Positions 18,131 through 26,895 are shown, counted from the first letter of the stretch. The stretch: DNA of 64,000 nt from G963678445 sp963678445 (GCA_963678445.1 OY782877.1:3286001-3350000), one strand, 5' to 3'. Notes: generated by a model not told the origin, from the letters alone. Program-made: numbers and translations.

Positions 18131-18221
18131 TCGTCACGCATTTTTGCCTTAGGAGCTGAAATCCGCTACTTCCATCATGTAGCTTATTCAAACATTCGTA
18201 TCAACGTAGCAGGAGCACATC

Positions 18222-19436
18222 ATGACACGGCGCGAATATGTCTTAAAGGCGCTTTCCTTTGAGGAAACCGATCGCCTTCCCAAAGATCTCGGCGGCATGC
18301 TTTCCGCCTCGATCAGTTGTTTCGCATACCCCAAGCTCGTTGCTGAATTAGGGCTCCCCCCACGCTTGCCCCGGGTCTTCGATACCGGCCAAATGCTGGC
18401 CTTGCCCGATCTGGATGTTTTGGACGCACTGGACTGCGATGTTGTTTCTGTTTTTATGCAGGTCAGCAATGCGCTGCCCCAGGAAGAACTATGGAAACCC
18501 TACGATTTCAATGGACGCCTTCCCGCCACCGTACTCGACCCCGGCCAATTTGCCCTCCAGGAAGATGGGACCATCATCCTGCCCGAGTCCGGACGATCCA
18601 TGCCGCCGGCCTCGTATGTATTTGAAGAAGAACATGCCGGACAACCGTTGATTCTAAGCGCCGATATCCCTAAACCGGATTTAAAGAAGGTGCGAAGTGA
18701 TTTGGAGAAACAGCGCCTGACGGATGCCGACATCGCGCACGTTAAAATGCTCTGCGAACAGACCCGGGAAGCTACCGACCGCGCCATCTTCTTCAACGGT
18801 CCTGGCGCGGGCATCGGCATCGCCGCCCATACCGGCATTGCCATGTTCCCCATGCTCTGCATGACCGAACCCGATTTTGTACACGAACTACACGAGATGG
18901 TGGTCAGCCATGCCGAAGAACAAATCGGCCTGCTGCTCAGCGAAATACACCCCTATGTCGACATCTACAACTGCGGCAGCGATGACTGGGGCACCCAGAA
19001 CCAGACCATTGCCGCGCCCCAAGTCTACCGCGACCTGTTCCAGCCCTACTACCGTCGCATCAACGACCTGATGCACCGTCTCGCTCCCAACGCCAAAACC
19101 TTCCTGCACTCCTGCGGCGCCATCTACGATCTCATCGACGACATCATCGACAGCGGCTTCGACATCCTCAACCCCGTACAATGGACCGCTGGCGGCCACT
19201 CCTACAAAGAATGGAAAGACAAAAGCCGCGGCCGCATCAGCCTTTGGGGCGGCGGCGTCAACGCCCAACACACCCTGCCCCTCGGCACCGTAGAAGACGT
19301 CGAAGCCGAAGTACGCGAAATCATCTCCTACATGCGCACCGACGGCGGCTTCATCTTCAACGGGATCCACAACCTGCTCGCCGAAACCGACCCAAAAAAA
19401 ATAGTCGCCATGTACCGTACCGCCGCCATGCGCTAA
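18222..19436 (+). CDS. uroporphyrinogen-decarboxylase-like (URO-D/MtaA superfamily) protein
   Basis: A 404-residue TIM-barrel protein. It starts at an ATG with AGGAG seven bases upstream, and the N-terminus MTRREYVLKALSFEETDRLP is the signature opening of the family. Residues HSCGAIYDLIDD carry the histidine-x-cysteine zinc pair seen in corrinoid methyltransferases of the MtaA/CmuA type, and WGGGVNAQHTLPLGT with GGFIFNGIHNLL is typical of the environmental URO-D-like subgroup. No C-terminal zinc cysteine is apparent. I infer a methyl-transfer role in degradation of methylated compounds rather than haem synthesis. The stop codon is the first bases of a repeat copy. Confidence 0.8.
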   Translation: MTRREYVLKALSFEETDRLPKDLGGMLSASISCFAYPKLVAELGLPPRLPRVFDTGQMLALPDLDVLDALDCDVVSVFMQVSNALPQEELWKPYDFNGRLPATVLDPGQFALQEDGTIILPESGRSMPPASYVFEEEHAGQPLILSADIPKPDLKKVRSDLEKQRLTDADIAHVKMLCEQTREATDRAIFFNGPGAGIGIAAHTGIAMFPMLCMTEPDFVHELHEMVVSHAEEQIGLLLSEIHPYVDIYNCGSDDWGTQNQTIAAPQVYRDLFQPYYRRINDLMHRLAPNAKTFLHSCGAIYDLIDDIIDSGFDILNPVQWTAGGHSYKEWKDKSRGRISLWGGGVNAQHTLPLGTVEDVEAEVREIISYMRTDGGFIFNGIHNLLAETDPKKIVAMYRTAAMR

Positions 19437-19500
19437 AGTGGCCAGGGCCACAGCCGAGAGGCATGGTCCTTACCGTGCGTGAGAACAGCCAAACCCAACA
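19434..19500 (-). repeat. interspersed repeat copy overlapping a stop codon
   Basis: Minus-orientation copy. TAAAGTGGCCAGGGCCAC forms a hairpin (GTGGCC/GGCCAC), then GCATGGTCCTTACCGTGCGT follows. The TAA stop of the URO-D-like gene is also the repeat end, so the repeat probably provided the stop. Confidence 0.55.
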
Positions 19501-19529
19501 GGATGGTGGGGAGACAGCTCCCCCCATCC
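19501..19529. terminator. terminator-like hairpin between convergent genes
   Basis: GGATGG-T-GGGGAG / CTCCCCCCATCC, 12 bp with one bulged base and a 4-base loop. It lies three bases beyond the stop of the BELL-like gene and after the URO-D-like gene. No strong T-run on either side. Confidence 0.45.
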
Positions 19530-19532
19530 TGA

Positions 19533-19943
19533 CTAGTCCAGGGAAATCGTATTGCCCGAGCCCTTGCCTATCTGAACAATGTTCACCTTGTTCGCACCAT
19601 CGCCCACAGTAGCTGTTTGCGTGATAGTATCCCCGACCGCCTCCGGCAGGGTCTCTTTCAAAAACGAAGTAAACGCAGCCGCAAACTCCGAATCTTCCTC
19701 AATAAGATCCTGTAACTGCGTCTTGAACGTTTCCCAACGGCGATCCGACTCCGGTTTCTCACAGGCACGCTTCAAGCCCTGCGCAGGGAACTCCGGCAGC
19801 TTGTCCTGCAACCAGCCCAGCACCTTTTTTCCCGCCGCCACCGTCGACTTCACCGCCCCTCCGGCCACCTCCTTGGCCCCCGCAGCCAATACCGCCGCAC
19901 ATAGCGCCTCAATTACTTGCTTCATATCCATTGATTCCAGCAT
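19533..19943 (-). CDS. small BELL-like putative effector with C-terminal RHIM-like amyloid motif
   Basis: A 136-residue protein. Residues 8-50 are an alanine/glycine-rich helix pair (AAVLAAGAKEVAGGAVKSTV, then KKVLGWLQDKL), followed by charged helices to about 103. This matches the look of the BELL domain described next to bacterial NLRs, a HeLo-like predicted membrane-disrupting domain. A flexible linker leads to the last 17 residues, NKVNIVQIGKGSGNTISL, with a VQIG core (123-126) like the animal RHIM tetrad. The upstream NLR carries the related NVNVIQIVGDNN near its N-terminus. The start codon overlaps the NLR stop by one base (TAATG) with GAGGAGGG upstream, so translation is coupled. I infer that the NLR seeds amyloid folding of this tail and triggers cell death. 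Domain assignment is by eye. Confidence 0.6.
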   Translation of the reverse strand: MLESMDMKQVIEALCAAVLAAGAKEVAGGAVKSTVAAGKKVLGWLQDKLPEFPAQGLKRACEKPESDRRWETFKTQLQDLIEEDSEFAAAFTSFLKETLPEAVGDTITQTATVGDGANKVNIVQIGKGSGNTISLD

Positions 19944-22900
19944 TACGAAACACCCTCCTCTTCTACAGACACTTCCGCCTGAAGCGCCTGAAGTTTTTCC
20001 GCAATTGGCGCCAATAACATGACATCCGGCTCACGCCCCGCCTTCTCAGCCGACTGCAGGTACACGCGGCATAAGGCTGCAATAAGTCCGGAAAAAGCCG
20101 GTGGGTGCTGCTCAAATAAAGGAAACAACGTTCGGATTCCCTCCTCGGCTGCCTGCACCGCTTCATCCCACTGCTCAAGTGCTTGATAAACCTGACATAA
20201 AACACCGCAAGACATTGCCAAATCAGGCCCATAGGCGTCGGGGTTCTTCGTTGCCAGCTCCTTGCGCATCTTCACGGCTTTCTGGGCGGCCTCAAGGGCC
20301 TCCTCCCGTTTGCCCACCGCACTGAGTCGGTTCGCCAGGTTGTTCAGGCTCATAGCGAGGTCAGGCCCATAGGCGTCGGGGTTCTTCGTTGCCAGCTCCT
20401 TGCGCATCTTCACGGCTTTCTGGGCGGCCTCAAGGGCCGCCTCCCGTTTGCCCACCGCACTGAGTCGGTTCGCCAGGTTGTTCAGGCTCATAGCGAGGTC
20501 AGGCCCATAGGCGTCGGGGTTCTTCGTTGCCAGCTCCTTGCGCATCTTCACGGCTTTCTGGGCGGCCTCAAGGGCCTCCTCCCGTTTGCCCACCTCACTG
20601 AGTAGGTTCGCCAGGTTGTTCAGGCTCATAGCGAGGTCAGGCCCATAGGCGTCGGGGTTCTTCGTTGCCAGCTCCTTGCGCATCTTCACGGCTTTCTGGG
20701 CGGCCTCAAGGGCCTCCTCCCGTTTGCCCACCTCACTGAGTAGGTTCGCCAGGTTGTTCAGGCTGGCGGCCAGATTAGGCCGATATGCGTCGGGGTTCTT
20801 GGTTGCCAGCTCCTTGCGCATCTTCACGGCTTTCTGGGCGGCCTCAAGGGCCTCCTCCCGTTTGCCCACCGCACTCAGGAAAGCCGCCAGGTTGTTCAGG
20901 CTCATAGCGAGGTCAGGCCCATAGGCGTCGGGGTTCTTGGTTGCCAGGTCGCCGTAGGCCTCCACGGCTTTCTGTGCGGCCTCCAGGGCCTCCTCCCGTT
21001 TTCCCACCGCACTGAGTAGGTTCGCCAGGTTGTTCAGGCTCATAGCGAGGTCAGGCCGATATGCGTCGGGGTTCTTGGTTGCCAGGTCGCCGTATGCCTC
21101 CACGGCTTTTTGGGCGGCCTCAAGGGCCTTTTCCCGTTTTCCCACCTCACTGAGTCGGTTCGCAAGGTTGTTCAGACTGGCGGAGAGGTTAGGCCGATAG
21201 GCGTCGGGGTTCTTCGTTGCCAGGTCGCCGTAGGCCTTCACGGCTTGCTGGGCTACCTCAAGGGCCTCCTCCCGTTGTCCCACCTCACTAAGTCGGTTCG
21301 CCAGGGTGTGTAGGCTGCCGGCCAGATCAGGCCCATAGGCGTCGGGGTTCTTCGTTGCCAGGTCGCCGTATGCCTCCACGGCTTTCTGTGCGGCCTCAAG
21401 GGCCGCCTCGCGTTTGCCCACCGCACTCAGGAAAGTCGCCAGGTTGTTCAGGCTGGTGGCCAGATTAGGCCCATAGGCGTCGGGGTTCTTCGTTGCCAGG
21501 TCGCCGTATGCCTCCACGGCTTTCTGTGCGGCCTCAAGCGCCGCCTCTTGTTGCCCCACCTCACTAAGGCGCCATGCACGGTTATGGAGTAGTCGGGCGA
21601 TCTCCGGTTCGTCATCCGGTGTTTCCGGGGAAGCTTTCAGTATTGTAATGCGGGCCGTGGTTATGCGGAGAGCGGTCTCTTGCAGACAGACGGTGTGCTT
21701 GGGCATGAGAATGTCAATCAGCGTCAGTAGATAGCCATCATGGCGTTCTTCGGCGATGTCGATAAGGTGGTTGAGCCAGGCAACCGGCTCGGGATGGGCA
21801 GCGTGCTCGCCCGGGTGCATGCCGTGTGAGAAATCCTGGGCGGCCCGCACGCTGAATTCGATCACTTGGGCGGGTGCTGTTTCGGCGAGGAAGGCAATGA
21901 GTTCACATTGGTGCGCTTTTTCAAGTCGAACTTGTCCCGTTCTTCTGTGCAACAGTTTGAGCACAAGGGCTTCGCCAATGATGTCCGGCTGTACCGGGGT
22001 CAGTGTGTTGCTCTCCTCATCGATGCCGCAGGCGTTCTCGAGTAAATCTACAAAGGAGAGGGCGTCATTGCACTTCGGTTCTTGCGGCAGATGCAGATCC
22101 AATTCGTCTAACCGTTCGGGTAGTCCCTTGATAATGCGCAGCGCAGCGCTTCGGTCCAGCCCTTTACAGAGCGTCACTGCAGCGGCCATGAGCAGAAAGA
22201 AGTTGTCCTTGGAGAATCGCCGGAGTCGGCCTACCTCGTGTTCGGCCACTTCAAAGGCAAGATCGGTCCGCGACAGGGTCAGTACATGGGCCAAACCATG
22301 CCAGGCAGCCACGAGTGCGGCCATCATAAGCGTGAGTGGCGCGTCCCATGCAGGGTCGGCCAGCTTTGCATCGAACTCCGGGTTAGCGCCCTGTTCTGGT
22401 AGCACCAGGGGCGTTGTCTTCATGAATGTGGCATGCACATTCAGGGTGCCCTGCAGGATGTTTCGTTTGAGCGTTTCTGTCTGGAGAGGGGGAAGCGGGT
22501 ACGGCTGCTGCGGTTCGAAGCAGACCGTGAGTCCGCGTTCGTTTTCCGTCCGATCGGATTCGCTGGCGAGATCGGCGTACCAGCCGATATCGAGGCTGGC
22601 GTGCCGTTCCAGTAGCAGGATGCGTACCTTTTTCCCCTTCTCAGCATAGCTCAACTCAAGGAGCCACTTGCGGAGCTTTTCGCCAAAGGTGGCCGCATAG
22701 TCGATGACAATCAGCGTGGGCATGGCGCAGGACCAACGTGAAGCATGATACTGCTCGTACGCCCGTTTGAGTTCGTCTGTTTCGAGGAATCCGCCCTGCC
22801 AACCTTCGGGAAGCGTGCGGAGCAGTTCCATGGCCAGGCGCGTCTTACCCGCACCGCCTTGACCGGTGATACACCGGATAGACAGGGGCGTCTCTGATGT

Positions 22901-23149
22901 CAGCCACGCACGGAGTGAATCCATCTCCCGCTCGCGACCGACAAGGTCGAGGGTACAACGCTGGCTGACCAACAGGTCCCGCTCTGTTTTCAGTGGGACG
23001 CGCTTCTTATACTTCTCACGCAATGCCGCAACGGTGAGCAGCTTCAGTTTCGGGCGGCCCCCGACCGTGACGGCGTTGTTATCCCCGACTATCTGGATCA
23101 CATTGACATTGTGCCCATTCACATCCGCATGCTGTGAGGTTGATAGCAT
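19943..23149 (-). CDS. STAND/NLR-type ATPase with N-terminal RHIM-like motif and C-terminal TPR array
   Basis: A 1068-residue cytoplasmic signal protein. Residues 14-30 (NVNVIQIVGDNNAVTVG) form a RHIM-like stretch matching the tail of the downstream small protein. A NACHT/NB-ARC-like P-loop ATPase follows: GREREMDSLR entry motif, Walker A GQGGAGKT (96-103) and Walker B TLIVIDY (D150). A helical region then runs to about residue 515. The rest to about 1015 is ten tandem 46-residue TPR-type units (ALEAAQKAV..., LATKNPDAYGPDLAMSLNNL), several almost identical. STAND proteins oligomerise when the repeat array senses a trigger; here the output would be templated folding of the partner protein. Anti-phage or self/non-self control is likely but unproven. 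Confidence 0.85.
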   Translation of the reverse strand: MLSTSQHADVNGHNVNVIQIVGDNNAVTVGGRPKLKLLTVAALREKYKKRVPLKTERDLLVSQRCTLDLVGREREMDSLRAWLTSETPLSIRCITGQGGAGKTRLAMELLRTLPEGWQGGFLETDELKRAYEQYHASRWSCAMPTLIVIDYAATFGEKLRKWLLELSYAEKGKKVRILLLERHASLDIGWYADLASESDRTENERGLTVCFEPQQPYPLPPLQTETLKRNILQGTLNVHATFMKTTPLVLPEQGANPEFDAKLADPAWDAPLTLMMAALVAAWHGLAHVLTLSRTDLAFEVAEHEVGRLRRFSKDNFFLLMAAAVTLCKGLDRSAALRIIKGLPERLDELDLHLPQEPKCNDALSFVDLLENACGIDEESNTLTPVQPDIIGEALVLKLLHRRTGQVRLEKAHQCELIAFLAETAPAQVIEFSVRAAQDFSHGMHPGEHAAHPEPVAWLNHLIDIAEERHDGYLLTLIDILMPKHTVCLQETALRITTARITILKASPETPDDEPEIARLLHNRAWRLSEVGQQEAALEAAQKAVEAYGDLATKNPDAYGPNLATSLNNLATFLSAVGKREAALEAAQKAVEAYGDLATKNPDAYGPDLAGSLHTLANRLSEVGQREEALEVAQQAVKAYGDLATKNPDAYRPNLSASLNNLANRLSEVGKREKALEAAQKAVEAYGDLATKNPDAYRPDLAMSLNNLANLLSAVGKREEALEAAQKAVEAYGDLATKNPDAYGPDLAMSLNNLAAFLSAVGKREEALEAAQKAVKMRKELATKNPDAYRPNLAASLNNLANLLSEVGKREEALEAAQKAVKMRKELATKNPDAYGPDLAMSLNNLANLLSEVGKREEALEAAQKAVKMRKELATKNPDAYGPDLAMSLNNLANRLSAVGKREAALEAAQKAVKMRKELATKNPDAYGPDLAMSLNNLANRLSAVGKREEALEAAQKAVKMRKELATKNPDAYGPDLAMSCGVLCQVYQALEQWDEAVQAAEEGIRTLFPLFEQHPPAFSGLIAALCRVYLQSAEKAGREPDVMLLAPIAEKLQALQAEVSVEEEGVS
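20215..21595 (-). repeat. 138-bp tandem repeats coding the TPR array
   Basis: Ten units at an exact 138-bp spacing (for example GCGTCGGGGTTCTT at 20235, 20373 and 20511). Neighbouring units differ by a handful of bases. Two subtypes alternate in blocks, MRKELATKN and AYGDLATKN, suggesting recent block duplication or gene conversion. Confidence 0.9.
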
Positions 23150-23196
23150 AAGAATTCCCCGTGTATTTTTGCCTAATCTCCCATTAACGTAGTTAT

Positions 23197-23244
23197 TTTA
23201 TACAGTGCCGCATCAAATTTGAAATAATTATGACGAATTATTTC
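23197..23244 (-). promoter_or_regulatory. promoter with palindromic operator candidate for the NLR/BELL cassette
   Basis: On the minus strand a TATAAAAT element (plus 23195-23202) lies about 46 bases before the NLR start. A perfect inverted repeat GAAATAATT-6-AATTATTTC (23221-23244) covers the expected -35 region. That position suits a repressor site; no regulator gene is adjacent. Confidence 0.45.
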
Positions 23245-23293
23245 CAAGACGCAATGGCAGAAGCGGGAAAGAGCAAGATCTCGTATAAAAATC

Positions 23294-23323
23294 AAAGTCC
23301 CCGCAAATTTTTGCGGGGACTTT
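23294..23323. terminator. bidirectional intrinsic terminator
   Basis: Stem AAAGTCCCCGCAA / TTGCGGGGACTTT with an ATTT loop and a T-run on the right, and TTTGATTTTTAT on the minus-strand side. It lies past the GH78 gene. Confidence 0.75.
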
Positions 23324-23330
23324 TTTACTG

Positions 23331-23360
23331 CTTGAACGCCCTGGGTTCAGGGCGTTCAAG
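23331..23360 (-). terminator. second strong hairpin past the GH78 gene
   Basis: Perfect 13-bp stem CTTGAACGCCCTG / CAGGGCGTTCAAG with a 4-base loop, 16 bases beyond the rhamnosidase stop. It stands in tandem with the terminator at 23294-23323 and probably acts with it. Confidence 0.55.
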
Positions 23361-23376
23361 AGGATGTCGGTAGGGG

Positions 23377-26300
23377 TTAGGGAAGGGTGTTGGGAGCTGG
23401 CGCCTCGAAGTGGTAGGCGCCGGAGCCAACTTCACAGACGGCAGTGCCGTCGATGGGGGTGCGCACTGTAATGCCGTCGGCTTTGCTGAGAGCAGCGCCG
23501 CTTTCGGTGACTTCGTCTACATTGCTTGTCGGGATGTAGATGGTGGCGGTGGTGTTTGCGGGAATATCAACATCCAGTGTGAGTTTGTCTCCTTTTATTT
23601 TCCAGTATGAACCGATCGGGCCGCGCACGGATTGATAGGTCATGCCCGCGTGGGTGAGTCCACCACCGGGACGGGGGTGAATCACGATGTGCTTGAAGGC
23701 AATCGTGTCGGTTTGTATGCCGGCAACGTTGTTGTAAATCCATTCGCCGACTGCGCCGAAGGCGTAGTGGTTGAAGGAGTTCATGCCGGGGTTCTCGAAG
23801 CCTTTTTCAGGTGTCCAGCCGTTCCAACGTTCCCACATGGTGGTGGAGCCGAGGGTGACCTGGTAGAGCCAGGAGGGGTAGGTCGTGTTCATGAGGAGAC
23901 GATAGGCGATGTCGAAATGTCCGGCTTTGGCCAGCGAGGGAAGCAGGCGGGGGGTGCCGATGAAGCCGGTGGCCAGGTGCCAATCGAAACGTTTGATCTC
24001 TTTTTCAAAGCGTTCTGCGGCTTTGCCTTTTAGTTCATCGGGGATGAGGTCAAAGGCGAAGGCCAACGCGTAACCGGTCTGGCTGCTTCGGAGAATTCTT
24101 CCTGTATCGGAAAGGAAGCTTTCGATAAAGGCATTGCGAATGTTTTCGTGGAGGGATTTGTAGTATTCGGCTTTATCTTCTCGTCCGATTGCCTGTGCCA
24201 TTTCAGCCATGATGTCTGCGAGATAGGCGAAGTAGGCGGTGCAGATGACTTCGTCTTTTGCACCACCGCCCAGATTGAGCCAGTCGCCGAAACCGAGATC
24301 TTTGCGGATGTAGTTTTCGCTGGTGTTCTCCAGGAAGTCCATCCCTTTGGCCATGTTGTCGAAGTGGGTTTCGATGACACGGGTGTCGCCGTAGAAACGG
24401 TAGACAAGGTAGGGGCAAATAATAGCGGCGTCGCCCCAGGCTACTGCACCTCCGCCGATGCCAACATCGGGGGCTACGTGTGCGAAGCTGCCGTTTTTAT
24501 GTTGTGAATCCTGTACCAGGTCGACGAGCCATTTGGTGAAGAAGTCGCCAATTTCAGCTGTATAGAGGGCGGTGGGCATGAAGAATTGCGCATCGCCGGT
24601 CCATCCGAGACGTTCGTCGCGCTGAGGGCAGTCTGTGGGGGCTTCAAGATAGTTGCCTTTTTGTCCCCACCAGATGTTGTGGCACAGTTGGTTGAGCAGC
24701 GGGTTGGAGGAATCGAATTCAGCCGCATGGCGGATGTCGGCGTGCAGCACTATTCCAACCACGTCTTCGGGTTTGGGGGCTTCGTCGATGCCGGTGATTT
24801 CAACGTAGCGGAAACCGTGGAAGGTGAAGGCGGGTTCCAGGGTGTTTTCCTTGTCGTTTGCCAAGGTGTAGAAGTCGGTGGCGCGGGCGCTACGCAGTGC
24901 AACAGTGTAGAGCTGTCCGTCTTCTTGCAGCATTTCGGCATAGCGAACGCGAACGCGCTGTCCTGCTTTGCCTTTTACTTTGATGCGCGCCCAACCGACC
25001 ATGTTTTGTCCCAGGTCGTATACGAAAACACCTGGTGCGGGGGAAGTCATTTCCTGGGCAGGCAGGTTTTCAAATTGGCGTACCGGAGCACCGGGGTAGG
25101 CCTGTACGGCTGGTTTTACCCAGTCGGTGACGGCTACTTTGTCCCATGAGGTATCGTTGTACTGGGGTTGATCCCAGCCGGTCATGTCGATGGTAAAGTC
25201 GCGTTTTTCACCCATGAGCAAGTCGGCTTCCAGGATATCGCCATAGGTGGCTTTCCAGCTTTCGTCGGTGACGATGCGTTCGGTGGAGCCGTCTTCGTAT
25301 TCGATTTCAAGTTGTGCGCAACAGCGGGGAGTTCCGCCGTAGTTCTCACGTCCGGTCAGGCCGACGTAGCCTGCGTACCAACCATCGGCGAGGATGGCGC
25401 CAATGGCATTTTGTGCGTTGCTCTTGAGCAGGTCGGTGACGTCGTAGGTGTTGTAGTAAACACGCTTGCGGTATTCACTCCAGCCAGGGGTGAAGTAGAG
25501 GTCGCCAACGCGTGCGCCGTTGAGCCAGAGTTCGTAGATGCCCAGTGCAGAGGCGTAGACGGTTGCGCGCTTGATGTTTTTCGTGGTGGCGAATTCTTTA
25601 CGCAGGTACGGCGCGGGGGGAAGTTCTATACCTTTAGGACCGGGTTTGCCCCAAGGATTCTCGCCGCATTTGATGACTTCCATGGCCTGTTTCCATTCGC
25701 TGTCATCAAAGTCCTGGGTAGCCCAATCGTAACGGGGCTGTTTGTCGGTGGTTTTCCAGGATTTATCGGAGAGGAGTACGTGCTCTTTTCCGTCTGGTTC
25801 AATAGCGACAATTTTAGCGATCAGTGCCGCTGCCCCAGCGTTGTTTTTGGCTTCGACGGCAATGAGGTTTTCGCCATTTTTCAGGTTGTCTACAGGGAAA
25901 CTGTATTGATAGTGCCAGTCATTAATTTTGTTGTCGCCGTTTACAACACGAACACCATTCATATAGAGGGTAGCTTGGTTGTCGACGCTGACCAGAAGCC
26001 ATACCTTTTTGAACGCAACGTCGGGCATGGTGAAGGTGCGGCGGAACCAACGGATGGAATTGGGCGGTGCGTCGGTAGCAGGGTCGCCTTCGGGGTACCA
26101 AATCCAGTAACTGTCGTCGAGTTCGGGAATGTATTCTTTTTGCTCAACATTGGGGTCGACATCGTAGCCGATCCACTTGGCGGACCAGTCTTCGCGGTTG
26201 AGCAGGCCCATGCTGAACTGTGCAGGCGGGCTCCATGGGGACGGGACATCGTTTTCGTCCCACACTTTGACTGTCCAGACAAGACGCATTCGTGAGGTCA

Positions 26301-26610
26301 GGGGTTTGCCTGCATATGGAATCAGGATGCTGTTGTCGGAAAGCACCTTGCCGCTATCCCAGCAAAGGTTCTGCTCTGCATCAAGATCTTGCTGACTTTC
26401 TGCAACAAGAATCTGGTATGCGGTTTGCAGCTGTCCGCGTTTGTTTCCTTTGAGTTCCCAGGTCAGCCGGGGTTGGGTAGCCTCGATTCCCTGTGGATTT
26501 GTGCGATATTCGCAGCGCAGATCAACGGGGGTGAGAGGGGGGGCCGCAAGGGAACGTGCTTGTGCCCCTGTCATGAGCAAGAGGGCAATAAGAACGATTC
26601 GTAGCATCAT
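23377..26610 (-). CDS. secreted alpha-L-rhamnosidase, GH78 family
   Basis: About 1077 residues from the ATG at 26610, which follows TAGGA and begins a signal peptide (MMLRIVLIALLLMTGAQA); an upstream start at 26667 has no such signal. The N-terminal domain (PVDLRCEYRTNPQGIEATQP) is the Bac_rhamnosid_N type. Beta-sandwich carbohydrate-binding domains (RWFRRTFTMPD, LRKEFATTKNIKRATVYAS) follow, then the (alpha/alpha)6 barrel with DCPQRDERLGWTGDAQ, holding the candidate general acid, and TTMWERWNGW, the candidate general base. It releases terminal L-rhamnose from glycans. A GH106-like enzyme lies at 44963-47752 and a 6-deoxysugar-type isomerase at 11393-12982, so scavenging of rhamnose-rich glycans is plausible. 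Confidence 0.92.
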   Translation of the reverse strand: MMLRIVLIALLLMTGAQARSLAAPPLTPVDLRCEYRTNPQGIEATQPRLTWELKGNKRGQLQTAYQILVAESQQDLDAEQNLCWDSGKVLSDNSILIPYAGKPLTSRMRLVWTVKVWDENDVPSPWSPPAQFSMGLLNREDWSAKWIGYDVDPNVEQKEYIPELDDSYWIWYPEGDPATDAPPNSIRWFRRTFTMPDVAFKKVWLLVSVDNQATLYMNGVRVVNGDNKINDWHYQYSFPVDNLKNGENLIAVEAKNNAGAAALIAKIVAIEPDGKEHVLLSDKSWKTTDKQPRYDWATQDFDDSEWKQAMEVIKCGENPWGKPGPKGIELPPAPYLRKEFATTKNIKRATVYASALGIYELWLNGARVGDLYFTPGWSEYRKRVYYNTYDVTDLLKSNAQNAIGAILADGWYAGYVGLTGRENYGGTPRCCAQLEIEYEDGSTERIVTDESWKATYGDILEADLLMGEKRDFTIDMTGWDQPQYNDTSWDKVAVTDWVKPAVQAYPGAPVRQFENLPAQEMTSPAPGVFVYDLGQNMVGWARIKVKGKAGQRVRVRYAEMLQEDGQLYTVALRSARATDFYTLANDKENTLEPAFTFHGFRYVEITGIDEAPKPEDVVGIVLHADIRHAAEFDSSNPLLNQLCHNIWWGQKGNYLEAPTDCPQRDERLGWTGDAQFFMPTALYTAEIGDFFTKWLVDLVQDSQHKNGSFAHVAPDVGIGGGAVAWGDAAIICPYLVYRFYGDTRVIETHFDNMAKGMDFLENTSENYIRKDLGFGDWLNLGGGAKDEVICTAYFAYLADIMAEMAQAIGREDKAEYYKSLHENIRNAFIESFLSDTGRILRSSQTGYALAFAFDLIPDELKGKAAERFEKEIKRFDWHLATGFIGTPRLLPSLAKAGHFDIAYRLLMNTTYPSWLYQVTLGSTTMWERWNGWTPEKGFENPGMNSFNHYAFGAVGEWIYNNVAGIQTDTIAFKHIVIHPRPGGGLTHAGMTYQSVRGPIGSYWKIKGDKLTLDVDIPANTTATIYIPTSNVDEVTESGAALSKADGITVRTPIDGTAVCEVGSGAYHFEAPAPNTLP

Positions 26611-26695
26611 AAAATGTTTTCCTACCGTTTTTTTTGCATACAGGTTGTTACGTATGCAGATCCCCAAGGCGATACTATACTATCGCCTTCCAATT

Positions 26696-26790
26696 TAAAG
26701 TGGTTTGAAGTGCCGTTTGACGATATGATTCTTAGCATTCCTTACCACAAAAACACGTTTTTATAGTGCGGTTTTTTGGTTTTTAAAGCA
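26696..26790 (-). repeat. degenerate interspersed repeat copy
   Basis: Minus-orientation relic: TTAAAGTGGTTTGAAGTGCC, then ATATGATTCTTAGCATTCC and the A/T-rich block ACAAAAACACGTTTTTATAG. It lies upstream of the GH78 gene. The rest of 26791-26895 shows nothing recognisable. Confidence 0.45.
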
Positions 26791-26895
26791 CTCGCTATTA
26801 GGAGATGTCCTATTATTAAACCGCAGCTAGTAGCTTAGATGACGAACTCAAACAGCCCCTTGAGCGCCACCTGTAGCTTATTGAAGCATGCTACC

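Noticed and set aside
20215..21595. Regular 138-bp repeats considered as a CRISPR-like array
   Set aside because: There are no unique spacers; the units are in-frame TPR codons of the NLR.
25168..26295. 375-codon plus-strand open frame
   Set aside because: Antisense shadow of the GH78 rhamnosidase gene.
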